Source: Austwickia sp.
Lineage (GTDB): Bacteria; Actinomycetota; Actinomycetes; Actinomycetales; Dermatophilaceae
Reading direction: 5' to 3'
Length of the DNA stretch: 64,000 nucleotides
Assembly (NCBI GenBank): GCA_016711265.1
Contig: JADJTI010000005.1
Span: 450,219 to 514,218 of the forward strand
The position numbers and the translations under genes were made by a program. The notes under the pieces were generated by a model that saw nothing but the letters and a program-made list of their open reading frames with translations, was not told the origin of the DNA and searched no databases. Below are positions 18,015 through 26,133 of this stretch, one piece after another (the first letter of the stretch is position 1; each line of letters opens with the position of its first letter).

Positions 18015-18626
18015 GTGCTCGACCTTGAGGTGATCGACGACCCCGCCGCGGCGATGGTCGCGCTCGACCCGACCCGCCGTACCATCCTCGCCGTGCTCGC
18101 CGAACCAGGATCGGCGACCACCGTCGCGGCGGCACTCGATCTGCCCCGGCAGCGGGTGAACTACCACCTGCGGGCGCTGGAGAGCCACGGCCTCGTGCGC
18201 CTCGTCGAAGAACGGCCACGCCGCGGTCTGACCGAGCGTGTCGTCATCGCCACCGCGCGCGACTACCTCGTGTCTCCGGCGGCGCTCGGCGACCGCGCCG
18301 CTGATCCGCACGGTAGGGACCGACTCTCGACCCGCTACCTGGTCGCTGTCGCTGCCCGGATGGTGCGCGAAGTGACCGCACTGGCCCGCCGGGCCGAGGC
18401 GTCCGGCCGCCGACTGCCAACCCTGTCCATCGACACCCAGATTCGCTTCGCCTCCGCCGCCGACCGGGCGGCGTTCACCGCGGAACTCAGCGAGACGATC
18501 ACTCGACTCGCCAGCCACTACCACGACGAATCCGCCGTCGGCGGCCGGTGGCACCGGCTCGTCGTGGCGTCCCACCCCAGCCTCGAACCACCTCCGACGC
18601 CAGCCGACAGGAGCAGCCAGCCATGA
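18015..18626 (+). CDS. ArsR-type winged-helix transcriptional regulator
   Basis: A 203-residue DNA-binding protein. Residues about 12-75 form a winged helix-turn-helix (DPTRRTILAVLAEPGSATTV then LDLPRQRVNYHLRALESHGL) of the type that, in this arrangement, partners SRPBCC proteins. The C-terminal 120 residues are alpha-helical with no metal-binding cysteines, so it is unlikely to be a metal sensor. GTG at 18015 has only a weak ribosome site. The stop forms an ATGA overlap with the SRPBCC gene, indicating one transcript. The upstream repeats suggest autoregulation. Confidence 0.75.
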   Translation: MLDLEVIDDPAAAMVALDPTRRTILAVLAEPGSATTVAAALDLPRQRVNYHLRALESHGLVRLVEERPRRGLTERVVIATARDYLVSPAALGDRAADPHGRDRLSTRYLVAVAARMVREVTALARRAEASGRRLPTLSIDTQIRFASAADRAAFTAELSETITRLASHYHDESAVGGRWHRLVVASHPSLEPPPTPADRSSQP

Positions 18627-19447
18627 GCCACGACCCCCAGCCGACCGCACCCGATCCATCGCACCCGGAAGCCACCCGCTCCATCGAGCTGGAGATCGAG
18701 GTGCCCGGCACCCCCGAACAGGTCTGGCGGGCGATTGCCACCGGACCCGGCATCTCCTCTTGGTACGTGCCGCACACGGTCGAGGAACGCGCCGGCGGTG
18801 CGGCGCACGCCTCGTTCGGGGAGGGGCCGGACATGCAGGTCTCCGGGCGCGTCGCGGCATGGGAGCCGCCGCACCGGGTGGTGTTCGACGGCGGCGCCCC
18901 AGACAGCGACGAACCGGCCGGCGGCTTCGCGTTCGAATGGCTCGTGCAGGCCCGAGACGGCGGTAGTTGTGTCGTCCGTCTCGTGAATTCCGGGTTCGGC
19001 AGCGGCGCCGAGTGGGACGACCAGTACCACGAGATGACCGAGGGCTGGAAGCTGTTCCTGGAGAACCTTCGGCTGCACCTGACCTACTTCGCGGGACAGT
19101 CCGGGACCGCGATGCTGCCGATGGCCCACTGGCCCGGGCCCCGCGGGACTGCCTGGTCGACGTTGACCGGCCGGCTCGGGCTGCCCGAAGCGCCCACCGT
19201 GGGGGATCGGGTCAGCACCCGTGACGGCGTCCCGACGCTAGGAGGCACCCTCCTCAGCGTCGGAGCGACCCGGCTCGCGCTGCTGCTGGAGGAGCCCGCC
19301 CCCGGTACGGCGTTCGTGGCCGCCGAGGGCGACGGGGACGCCGTCGGGGTGTCGGTGTGGGCCTACCTGTACGGCGCGGACGCCCCCGGCATCGCCGCCC
19401 GCGACGAGCCGCGGTGGCGCACGTGGCTGCAGGACGGGCCTGGTTGA
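18623..19447 (+). CDS. SRPBCC / AHSA1-like domain protein
   Basis: A 274-residue cytoplasmic protein whose residues about 20-165 match the AHSA1-type START/SRPBCC fold: IELEIEVPGTPEQVWRAIAT, WYVPHTVEE, then VFDGGAPDS and ending GWKLFLENLRLHL. This fold encloses a hydrophobic ligand pocket. The C-terminal 100 residues are a second, less clear domain. ATG at 18623 overlaps the upstream regulator stop. Regulator-plus-SRPBCC pairs are common in actinobacteria, and ligand and role are unknown. Confidence 0.72.
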   Translation: MSHDPQPTAPDPSHPEATRSIELEIEVPGTPEQVWRAIATGPGISSWYVPHTVEERAGGAAHASFGEGPDMQVSGRVAAWEPPHRVVFDGGAPDSDEPAGGFAFEWLVQARDGGSCVVRLVNSGFGSGAEWDDQYHEMTEGWKLFLENLRLHLTYFAGQSGTAMLPMAHWPGPRGTAWSTLTGRLGLPEAPTVGDRVSTRDGVPTLGGTLLSVGATRLALLLEEPAPGTAFVAAEGDGDAVGVSVWAYLYGADAPGIAARDEPRWRTWLQDGPG

Positions 19448-19495
19448 CCACCCATGTCCTAGGCTTGTGCGGTCAACGAAAGGTGGGCCGCCCTG

Positions 19496-20353
19496 ATGCC
19501 GAGCGGGTCTCGCGGGCACGTCCGCCCCGTGGGTTCGCTCCAGCGGGATGAGGCGCTCCGGCTGTGTGCCCGCGACCCGGTGGCCAATGTGTACGTCGCC
19601 GCGCGGATCCTCGAGGTCGACCTCGACCGATCCCGGGGCGCCCTGCTGGGGTACTACACCGCGGGGACCGACCGGCTCGTCTCGTTGTGCTGGCGGTCCG
19701 CGAACGTCGTACCGGTGGAATGCGACGAAGACGCCTGCGAGGCATTCGCCGCTGAACTGCGCGGTCATGAGTCCCGCTGCTCGTCGATTTTCGGGCCCAC
19801 CCAGGCGGTGGCCCAGCTGTGGCGAGCGCTGGGAACGACGTGGCGACGGCCGATGAACGTCCGCCCCGTGCAGCCAGTGCTGGCCCTGGCCGCCGAACGG
19901 CCACTGGGGAGCCGGCTGGACCCCCGGGTCCGGCTGGCCACGGTGGACGAGGTCGACATCCTGATGCCGGCTGCCGCCGCCATGTTCACCGAGGAGATCG
20001 GTTACGCGCCGTACACCGATCGAGCCAGCCAGTCGGCGTACCGGCACTCGGTGCGAGCCCTGATCGCCCGCGGGCACTCGTTCGTGCTGGTCGAGGACGA
20101 CCGGGTGGTGTTCAAGGCCGACGTCGGTTCGTCCGCCATCGACACCTGTCAGATCCAAGGCGTGTGGGTGGCCCCGGACCGGCGCGGCCACGGCCTGGCC
20201 GCCCCGGCGGTCGCGGCCACCGTCGCCCTGGCCCGGGCCAGCGTCGCGCCGCTGGTCACGCTGTACGTGAACGAGTACAACGAGGCGGCGCTGGCGACCT
20301 ACCGCCGGGTGGGGTTCGAGCAGGTGGCGACGTTCAGCACGATCCTGATGTGA
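19496..20353 (+). CDS. GNAT acetyltransferase with N-terminal DUF4081-type domain
   Basis: A 285-residue protein. The N-terminal half (VANVYVAARILEVDLDRSRG, LLGYYTAG) matches the DUF4081 type. The C-terminal GNAT half has the acetyl-CoA loop in VWVAPDRRGHGLAAPAVAAT and the closing LYVNEYNEAALATYRRVGF. The substrate is unknown. In actinobacteria this gene usually lies between ispG and proS, as here, although two other genes and the DUF559 gene are interposed. ATG at 19496 follows AAGGTGGG, and TAGGCT at 19460-19465 is a possible -10. Confidence 0.82.
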   Translation: MPSGSRGHVRPVGSLQRDEALRLCARDPVANVYVAARILEVDLDRSRGALLGYYTAGTDRLVSLCWRSANVVPVECDEDACEAFAAELRGHESRCSSIFGPTQAVAQLWRALGTTWRRPMNVRPVQPVLALAAERPLGSRLDPRVRLATVDEVDILMPAAAAMFTEEIGYAPYTDRASQSAYRHSVRALIARGHSFVLVEDDRVVFKADVGSSAIDTCQIQGVWVAPDRRGHGLAAPAVAATVALARASVAPLVTLYVNEYNEAALATYRRVGFEQVATFSTILM

Positions 20354-20442
20354 CCGTGTGCAGGTGAGATGACGGTGGTCTCGTGCTCGGCGAACAGTCA
20401 GTTGCGTGCTGGATCTTCCCCGAGAACGAAGCCGCGTCGACT

Positions 20443-20477
20443 TTCGGACGTAACGAACGGCACGCAATTGACACCTG
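20443..20477. repeat. 35-base repeat flanking the DUF559 gene, downstream copy
   Basis: Shares TTCGGAC-n-TAACGAACG, a nine-base variable spacer and TGACACCTG with the copy at 21675-21709, in the same orientation. It begins 60 bases beyond the end of the DUF559-type gene. Confidence 0.7.
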
Positions 20478-20536
20478 AGCACGACGGCGTGCGCGGGCGC
20501 GCCGATCATCGAGAGGCGACCCGTCACGTCGGCCCG

Positions 20537-21427
20537 TCACGTCAGCCACTGGCGTAGCTGCCGCAGCACCGCGTCGTACTCTCGGCGATCCGCCCGGGTC
20601 AGGGCGGTGATCTGCACATACGCCCACCCGGCCTCCTCGATCAGCCGTCGCCGCGCGGCGTCGCGCTGGAACTGGCGGGGATCGCCGTGGTGAGCTCCGT
20701 CGTACTCGGCCACGACCCGCGGCCGGCGCCAGACGAAGTCCGCCGTGGCCAACCATTGCCCGGACAGGTCGCCTACCTGGGCGTTGAGCTCGGGCTCGGG
20801 GAGTCCAGCAGCCTCGAAGTCCAGGCGCGTGAGGGTTTCAGCTGGTGAGGCCGATCCGGACCGCAACCGATCGGCCGCCTCCCGGAGCAGGGTCACGCCC
20901 GGCATCCCAGCTCGGGCCGTCACGATGTCGCGGAGTGTCGACTGACCGCAGCGCCGGCGCCACAGGATCGCGTCGCCGACGATCACCAGGAGGGGAACCG
21001 TCGCCGTCGGCAGATTCGCCAGGTCGGCCCACGTGTCGGCGGCAGCCGTCAGCTGTACGCCATACCGTGTCAGGGTGGCGCGGCGCTGCAGGCCGGGATG
21101 GGCGACGATACCTTGGCGCCGAATCCGGCGAGAGGCAGCGTGCATGATGTGCACCGGCTCAGCGGCGTCCCACGGGACCGACCACGGTAGTCCCCAGAGG
21201 CGCAGCGCACTCAGATGGGAGAACGCGACATCCTCGGGAAGCGTCCGGGCCAATGCTTGGAAGACCTCGACGGGCGAGGTGACTGCGCGAAGGCTGCGCA
21301 AGCGCGGATGGGGCCGGATGATCGAGGCGCCATTGGCCCGGCGCCTGCCGATGCCGTACGCCGTGGCCTCGGCCACGGTGAACGGTCGGCTGCGCAGCTC
21401 TTCGGGCCACGGAACACGGGCAGTCAT
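20537..21427 (-). CDS. DUF559-type nuclease-fold protein with AbiEi-like N-terminus
   Basis: A 296-residue protein. The C-terminal 110 residues have the Vsr/DUF559 endonuclease-like pattern: ADFVWRRPRVVAEYDGAHHG, FQRDAARRRLIEEAGWAYVQ, with the acidic residues expected in the fold. The N-terminal part (AEATAYGIGRRR, then HLSALRLWGLP) resembles the winged-helix and linker region of AbiEi-type antitoxin relatives. Such proteins are widespread in actinobacteria, often in variable spots, and their activity is unproven. ATG at 21427 has CAGCAT seven bases upstream and no Shine-Dalgarno. It is flanked by matching 35-base repeats, which suggests arrival as a unit. Confidence 0.72.
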   Translation of the reverse strand: MTARVPWPEELRSRPFTVAEATAYGIGRRRANGASIIRPHPRLRSLRAVTSPVEVFQALARTLPEDVAFSHLSALRLWGLPWSVPWDAAEPVHIMHAASRRIRRQGIVAHPGLQRRATLTRYGVQLTAAADTWADLANLPTATVPLLVIVGDAILWRRRCGQSTLRDIVTARAGMPGVTLLREAADRLRSGSASPAETLTRLDFEAAGLPEPELNAQVGDLSGQWLATADFVWRRPRVVAEYDGAHHGDPRQFQRDAARRRLIEEAGWAYVQITALTRADRREYDAVLRQLRQWLT

Positions 21428-21434
21428 GGTCTCG

Positions 21435-21440
21435 ATGCTG
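21435..21440 (-). promoter_or_regulatory. Candidate -10 of a leaderless promoter for the DUF559 gene
   Basis: CAGCAT on the minus strand ends seven bases before the ATG at 21427, the spacing seen at other leaderless genes here. The hexamer is a weak match by itself. Confidence 0.35.
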
Positions 21441-21569
21441 GACCCTGCGCTGTCCGTTCGGACGTTCGGCGGGGGAGCCCTGGGGATAACGCCACAGCGC
21501 CACGCTGCGCATGCACGCTGCCTCCGGGCGGCGTGTGGAAAACCGGGGAGATCTGCCGCGCGGTCGGCA

Positions 21570-21620
21570 GGCCAGAGGGACCGGCGGGCCAGAGGGACCG
21601 GCGGGCCAGAGGGACCGGCG
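21570..21620. repeat. 17-base minisatellite
   Basis: Three exact tandem copies of GGCCAGAGGGACCGGCG, followed by a degenerate fourth. The unit length is not a multiple of three, consistent with non-coding DNA. Confidence 0.85.
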
Positions 21621-21674
21621 GGCCAAAGGGCGATCTGGTGCTGTTGGACGCGTCGGGACGGCCCCTCATTGACG

Positions 21675-21709
21675 TTCGGACATAACGAACGCGGCAAAAG
21701 TGACACCTG
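21675..21709. repeat. 35-base repeat flanking the DUF559 gene, upstream copy
   Basis: Matches the copy at 20443-20477 at about 26 of 35 positions. It contains the inverted pair CGTTCG (21673-21678) and CGAACG (21686-21691). Confidence 0.7.
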
Positions 21710-21736
21710 GCCGGAGGGGTAGGGAGGGTCGGATGC

Positions 21737-21862
21737 CAGGCCGCGCCGTATACGCAGGCCGCGCCGTATACGCAGGCCGCGCCGTATACGCAGGCCGCGC
21801 CGCACACGCAGGCCGCGCCGTATACGCAGGCCGCGCCGCACACGCAGGCCGCGCCGCAACCT
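21737..21862 (+). repeat. 18-base minisatellite, in frame for a QAAPYT hexapeptide
   Basis: Seven tandem copies of CAGGCCGCGCCGTATACG, with two copies changed at TAT to CAC and a degenerate last copy. In one plus frame it reads QAAPYT/QAAPHT repeats and continues to a stop near 21911, but that frame has no start codon after the stop at 21701. It may be the tail of a lost Pro/Ala-rich protein. Confidence 0.85.
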
Positions 21863-21947
21863 CAGCCCGGGATGGTCGCCGCAGGGCCCTGCGTGCACGG
21901 CGTACGCTGAGCCCGGCTGAACTGGGTCGAGCAAGGAGATTACCCAC

Positions 21948-23759
21948 GTGAGCGTCATCTGCATGTCCCGGCTGTTTTTGCGGACCCTCCGGGAGGACCC
22001 CTCGGATGCCGAGCTGCCGGGACACAAGGTGCTGGTGCGCGCCGGGTACATCCGGCGGGCCGCACCCGGGGTGTACAGTTGGTTGCCGCTGGGGTTGCGG
22101 GTGCTGCGCAAGGTCGAGCAGATCGTCCGCGAGGAGATGGACGCCATCGGGGGCCAGGAGCTGAGTTTCCCGGCGCTGCTGCCGCGGGAGCCGTACGAGG
22201 CGACCGGTCGCTGGACCGAGTACGGTGACAACTTGTTCCGGCTGGTCGATCGCAAGGGCACCGACATGCTGCTCGGTCCGACGCACGAGGAGATGTTCAC
22301 CCTCGCCGTCAAAGACCTCTACAGCTCGTATAAGGATCTGCCGCTGACCTTGTACCAGATCCAGACCAAATACCGCGACGAGGCGCGTCCCCGGGCCGGG
22401 CTGCTGCGCGGCCGCGAGTTCATCATGAAGGACTCCTACTCCTTCGACGTTGACGACGCCGGGCTGGAGGCCGCCTACCAGCGGCACCGGGCGGCGTACA
22501 CCCGGATTTTCGACCGGCTCGGGTTCGAGTACGTGATCGTCAAGGCCATGTCGGGGGCCATGGGCGGCTCGGCCAGCGAGGAGTTCCTCGCCCTGTCCGA
22601 ACACGGTGAGGACACCTTCGTGCGCTGCCTGGCCAGCGGGTACGCCGCGAACGTCGAGGCGGTCGTGATGCCCCCCGCGCCCCCGGTCGACCCGGCCGTC
22701 GTGGCGGCGACCCCGCCCGCCGCCCAGGTGGACACCCCCGACACCCCCACCATCGACACCCTGGTCGCCGTCCTCAACGCCGCGCATCCCCGGTACGACG
22801 GCCGCACCTGGACCGCTGCCGACACCCTGAAGAACGTCGTCGTCATGGTGGTACAACCGGACGGTACCCGCAGCCCGCTGGTCGTCGGCTTGCCCGGGGA
22901 CCGGCAGGTGGATGAGAAGCGCCTGGAGGCGCAACTGGCCCCCGCCGAACTCGCCGATTTCACCGAGGCCGACTTCGCGGCGTACCCGCTGTTGGTCCGG
23001 GGGTACATCGGCCCGCAGGTCCTGGGGGAGAGCCGCACCCAGGACGGCGACGGCAACCCGACGGGCATCCGCTATCTGCTCGACCCCAGCGTGGCTGTCG
23101 GGTCGGCGTGGGCCACCGGGGCGAACACCCCCGGCGTACACGTCGTCAACCTGGTCCATGGCCGGGACTTCACCGCCGACGGCACCATCCAAGCGGCGCA
23201 GGTCCGCGACGGCGACCCCAGCCCCGACGACGCGGGCGTGCTGCAGACCGCGCGGGGCATCGAGATGGGCCACATCTTCCAGCTCGGGCGCAAATACGCC
23301 GACGCCCTCGGCCTGCAGGTCCTCAATGAGCAGGGCAAGCTCGTCACCGTCACCATGGGCAGCTACGGCATCGGGGTGTCCCGCGCGGTGGCCGCGCTCG
23401 CCGAGGCCAACGTCGACGAGCTCGGGCTCGTCTGGCCGCGGCAGGTCGCGCCGGCCGACGTCCACCTGGTGGCCACGGGCAAGGACGCGGTCGTGTTCGA
23501 GACTGCCGCCCGGATCGCCGACGATCTGGCCGCCGCGGGACTGGAGGTGCTGTACGACGACCGGCCCAAGGTCAGCCCCGGGGTGAAGTTCAAGGATGCC
23601 GAGCTCATCGGGGTACCGACCATCGTCGTGGTCGGCCGGGGCCTGGAGTCCGGGGTCGTGGAGATCAAGGATCGGGCCACCGGTCAGCGCCGCGAGGTTC
23701 CCGTGGCCGACGTGGTCGCCGACCTCGTCGACGAGGTGGTCCGCGAGGCCCGTGGATGA
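21948..23759 (+). CDS. proS: Prolyl-tRNA synthetase (bacterial type)
   Basis: Class II synthetase charging tRNA-Pro. The 603 residues show motif 1 (AAPGVYSWLPLGLRVLRK), motif 2 (TKYRDEARPRAGLLRGREFI, then MKDSYSFD), motif 3 in MGSYGIGVSRAVAALAE and a C-terminal anticodon-binding domain. An insertion of about 165 residues between motifs 2 and 3 is the YbaK-like editing domain found in bacterial-type ProS. GTG at 21948 follows AAGGAG at nine bases; ATG at 21963 is an alternative. The 3' end overlaps the permease gene by eight bases. Confidence 0.95.
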   Translation: MSVICMSRLFLRTLREDPSDAELPGHKVLVRAGYIRRAAPGVYSWLPLGLRVLRKVEQIVREEMDAIGGQELSFPALLPREPYEATGRWTEYGDNLFRLVDRKGTDMLLGPTHEEMFTLAVKDLYSSYKDLPLTLYQIQTKYRDEARPRAGLLRGREFIMKDSYSFDVDDAGLEAAYQRHRAAYTRIFDRLGFEYVIVKAMSGAMGGSASEEFLALSEHGEDTFVRCLASGYAANVEAVVMPPAPPVDPAVVAATPPAAQVDTPDTPTIDTLVAVLNAAHPRYDGRTWTAADTLKNVVVMVVQPDGTRSPLVVGLPGDRQVDEKRLEAQLAPAELADFTEADFAAYPLLVRGYIGPQVLGESRTQDGDGNPTGIRYLLDPSVAVGSAWATGANTPGVHVVNLVHGRDFTADGTIQAAQVRDGDPSPDDAGVLQTARGIEMGHIFQLGRKYADALGLQVLNEQGKLVTVTMGSYGIGVSRAVAALAEANVDELGLVWPRQVAPADVHLVATGKDAVVFETAARIADDLAAAGLEVLYDDRPKVSPGVKFKDAELIGVPTIVVVGRGLESGVVEIKDRATGQRREVPVADVVADLVDEVVREARG

Positions 23760-24537
23760 CCCGTCCCTGCTGACGCTGGCGTTGCTCGCGACCGCGGGGC
23801 TGCTGGCCGGTTGGGTCGATGCCGTGGTGGGCGGCGGCGGGTTGATCCAGTTGCCGGCGTTGCTGCTGGCGTTCCCGGGCGCGCTGCCGGTCCAACTGTT
23901 GGGGACCAACAAGTTGGCCTCCATCTGCGGTACGGCGACCGCAGCGGCGACCTACCTGCGCCGGATCCCGGTGGATCTGCGGACGGCGTTGCCGTTGGCG
24001 GCGGCGGCCTTCGCCGGCTCGGCGGCCGGCGCCGTCCTGGCCAGTCGGCTGCCGATGCGGTGGTTCTCCCCGATCGTGCTGATCGCGTTGATCCTGGTCG
24101 GTGGCTACACGCTGCGGCGGCCGGACCTGGGGGTGACGACGGGCCTGCGGTACGCCGGTCGCCGGCACCTGGGCGTGGCGGCGCTGATCGGGGCGGGCAT
24201 CGGATGCTACGACGGCGCGCTCGGCCCGGGCACCGGGTCCTTCCTGGTGATCGCCCTGGTGGCCGGGGTCGGGTACTCGTTCCTGCAGGCCAGCGCCCTG
24301 GCAAAGACGGCCAACGTGGCGACGAACCTGGCCGCGCTCGCGGTGTTCGTCCCGCAGGGGGCGGTGTCCTGGCGGATCGGGCTGGTCATGGGGGTGGCCA
24401 ATCTCGCGGGCGGCTACCTGGGTGCCCGGACCGCCGTCGCCGCGGGCCAGCGCTTCGTCCGGGCGGTGTTCCTGGTGGTCGTGAGCGGGTTCACCATCCG
24501 GATCGGGTACGACGTGCTGCGCCAGCTCATCGGGTGA
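23752..24537 (+). CDS. TauE/SafE family membrane permease
   Basis: A 261-residue membrane protein with about eight hydrophobic segments and the two half-repeats of the TauE/SafE (DUF81) family: GWVDAVVGGGGLIQLPALLL near the N-terminus with LLGTNKLASICGT, and IGCYDGALGPGTGSFLVIAL with ALAKTANVATNLAAL in the second half. Family members export sulfite, sulfoacetate or other small anions; the substrate here is unknown. The GTG start lies within the last codons of proS, so translation is probably coupled. Confidence 0.85.
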   Translation: MDDPSLLTLALLATAGLLAGWVDAVVGGGGLIQLPALLLAFPGALPVQLLGTNKLASICGTATAAATYLRRIPVDLRTALPLAAAAFAGSAAGAVLASRLPMRWFSPIVLIALILVGGYTLRRPDLGVTTGLRYAGRRHLGVAALIGAGIGCYDGALGPGTGSFLVIALVAGVGYSFLQASALAKTANVATNLAALAVFVPQGAVSWRIGLVMGVANLAGGYLGARTAVAAGQRFVRAVFLVVVSGFTIRIGYDVLRQLIG

Positions 24538-24667
24538 CCCGTCGGCTCCGCGAGGGTGCGACGGCGCGGCTGGGCGCCCCGGGCGGCGGCCTCCTAGGAT
24601 CGGCAGCAGGCGACGCGCGGGGGGCCAGGGCGGCTCGCGAGGTGGTGCGGCGCCCGAGGGAGTCACC

Positions 24668-25927
24668 ATGGATGCCGACGTCGTCATCGTCGGGGCAGGC
24701 CTGTCCGGGCTGCGCTGCGCGGTGCGCCTGGAGGAGCTGGGTCACCAGGTGGTGGTCGTGGAGGCCGAGCAGACCGTCGGCGGCCGGCTGCGCACCGACC
24801 TCATCGACGGGTTCCGCACCGATCACGGCTTCGCGGTGATCCTGCCGGCCTACCCCGCCCTCGCTGCCTGCGTGGACCTGGACGCGCTGGACCTGCGTTC
24901 GTTCGGCGCAGGCGTACTGGTCCGCCGGTACAACGGGCTCAAGGTCCTGGCTGACCCGGCGCGGGAACCGCAGTGGCTGCTGCGCTCGTTGCGCAGCGGC
25001 TACCTGGATCCGGTACAGCTGGCGGCGGCGGCCCGCTGGTACGCCCCGGTGCTCACCGGCGTCCGCCGGGTGCTGCAGTCCCCGGACGTCACGCTGGGCA
25101 AGTCGTTCGACGACGCCGGGTTCACCGGCGCCCTCCGTCGCGAGGTGGTCGACGTCTTCTTCGCCGGGGTGCTGGGGGACAGCTACGGCGCGACCTCGGC
25201 CAACTACGTGCGGGTTCTGGCCAAGATGTTTGCCACCAGCACCCCCGGGCTGCCCGCCGCCGGGATGGTCGCCCTGGCCCAGCAGCTCGCCGACCGGATC
25301 ACCGGAGCGATCCGGCTGGGCGAACGGGTCGAACGGCTGGAGGACGGGGCGGCGGCCACACCGGAGATCGCCGTCCACACCACCGGCGGCACGCTGAGGG
25401 CCCGGCGGGTGGTCGTGGCGGGCAGCCCGCAGAGCATTCCGGACCTGACGGGCCTGCCGGCACCGGACACCCGCGGCTTGATCACCTGGTGGTTCGAGGC
25501 CGACGAGGCACCGCATCCGCTGCCGCTGCTTGCCGTCGACGGCCGCCGCTCGGATCCGACCCCGCCCGGACCGGTGTGGAACGCCGCGGTGGTCAGCAAC
25601 GCGGTCCCCAGCTATGCCCCCTCGGGCCGTCACCTGGTGCAGGCGACGACGGTGCTGGACCGCCCGGACGGCCAGGCACCTGAGCCCGACGTACGGCGCC
25701 ACCTGGCCGAGATCTACGGATGTCCCACCCGGGATTGGCGCGTGATCAGCCGGTACGAGATTCCGCACGCGCTGCCCTTCAGCCCGCCGCCTTTGACCCC
25801 CCGGCGGCCGGTGGACCTCGGGGCGGGCCGGTTCGTGTGCGGCGATCACCGGGACACCTCCTCCATCCAGGGGGCGCTGGTCTCGGGCCAGCGCACCGCC
25901 GCGGCCGTGCACGCCAGCTTGCGGTGA
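24668..25927 (+). CDS. FAD-dependent amine oxidase/phytoene desaturase-type oxidoreductase
   Basis: A 419-residue flavoprotein. The N-terminal Rossmann motif VVIVGAGLSGLRCAVRLEEL, the GGRLRT segment and the C-terminal FVCGDHRDTSSIQGALVSGQ are the FAD-binding elements of the amine-oxidase/carotenoid-desaturase superfamily. The substrate is not evident, and no carotenoid genes are adjacent. ATG at 24668 follows GAGGGAG. TAGGAT at 24595-24600 is a plausible -10 giving a leader of about 60 bases. Confidence 0.8.
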   Translation: MDADVVIVGAGLSGLRCAVRLEELGHQVVVVEAEQTVGGRLRTDLIDGFRTDHGFAVILPAYPALAACVDLDALDLRSFGAGVLVRRYNGLKVLADPAREPQWLLRSLRSGYLDPVQLAAAARWYAPVLTGVRRVLQSPDVTLGKSFDDAGFTGALRREVVDVFFAGVLGDSYGATSANYVRVLAKMFATSTPGLPAAGMVALAQQLADRITGAIRLGERVERLEDGAAATPEIAVHTTGGTLRARRVVVAGSPQSIPDLTGLPAPDTRGLITWWFEADEAPHPLPLLAVDGRRSDPTPPGPVWNAAVVSNAVPSYAPSGRHLVQATTVLDRPDGQAPEPDVRRHLAEIYGCPTRDWRVISRYEIPHALPFSPPPLTPRRPVDLGAGRFVCGDHRDTSSIQGALVSGQRTAAAVHASLR

Positions 25928-25983
25928 GGCATCTCGTCACCGCGCCCGTGATTGTGAAGCGATCGGGAACCGGCCTGGCCCGT

Positions 25984-26005
25984 TTGTGAACTCCGCGTGA
26001 AGTAC
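25984..26005 (+). promoter_or_regulatory. Direct-repeat regulator box upstream of the lipoprotein gene
   Basis: TTGTGAACTCCGCGTGAAG plus TAC holds two GTGAA half-sites 11 bases apart, the usual layout of OmpR-family operators. It matches the box at 28902-28923, upstream of the response-regulator gene, at 17 of 22 positions. Confidence 0.6.
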
Positions 26006-26133
26006 GCCCGTCACACTGGGAGGCGGTGTCGTTGCCCGAGACGGTGGTGACCCGGGTGCCCCCGCCGGGCGCCAGATCGAACGAGCCGACGCAGGATGCA
26101 CTGAGATCGCATGAGATGCAGGAGGGGGAGCCG

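Larger units (their letters stand above)
21441..21930. other. Intergenic repeat-rich region between the DUF559 gene and proS
   Basis: About 500 bases with no supported gene. It holds three 17-base tandem units (21570-21620), the upstream 35-base repeat (21675-21709), seven 18-base tandem units (21737-21862) and a likely proS -10 (TACGCT, 21902-21907). The mixture of minisatellites and flanking repeats points to a recombination-prone insertion site. Confidence 0.6.

Noticed and set aside
21700..21951. Arg-rich plus-strand frame across the 18-base repeat (GRAVYA repeats)
   Set aside because: Composition is unlike a normal protein and it overlaps the proS start; the repeat accounts for it.
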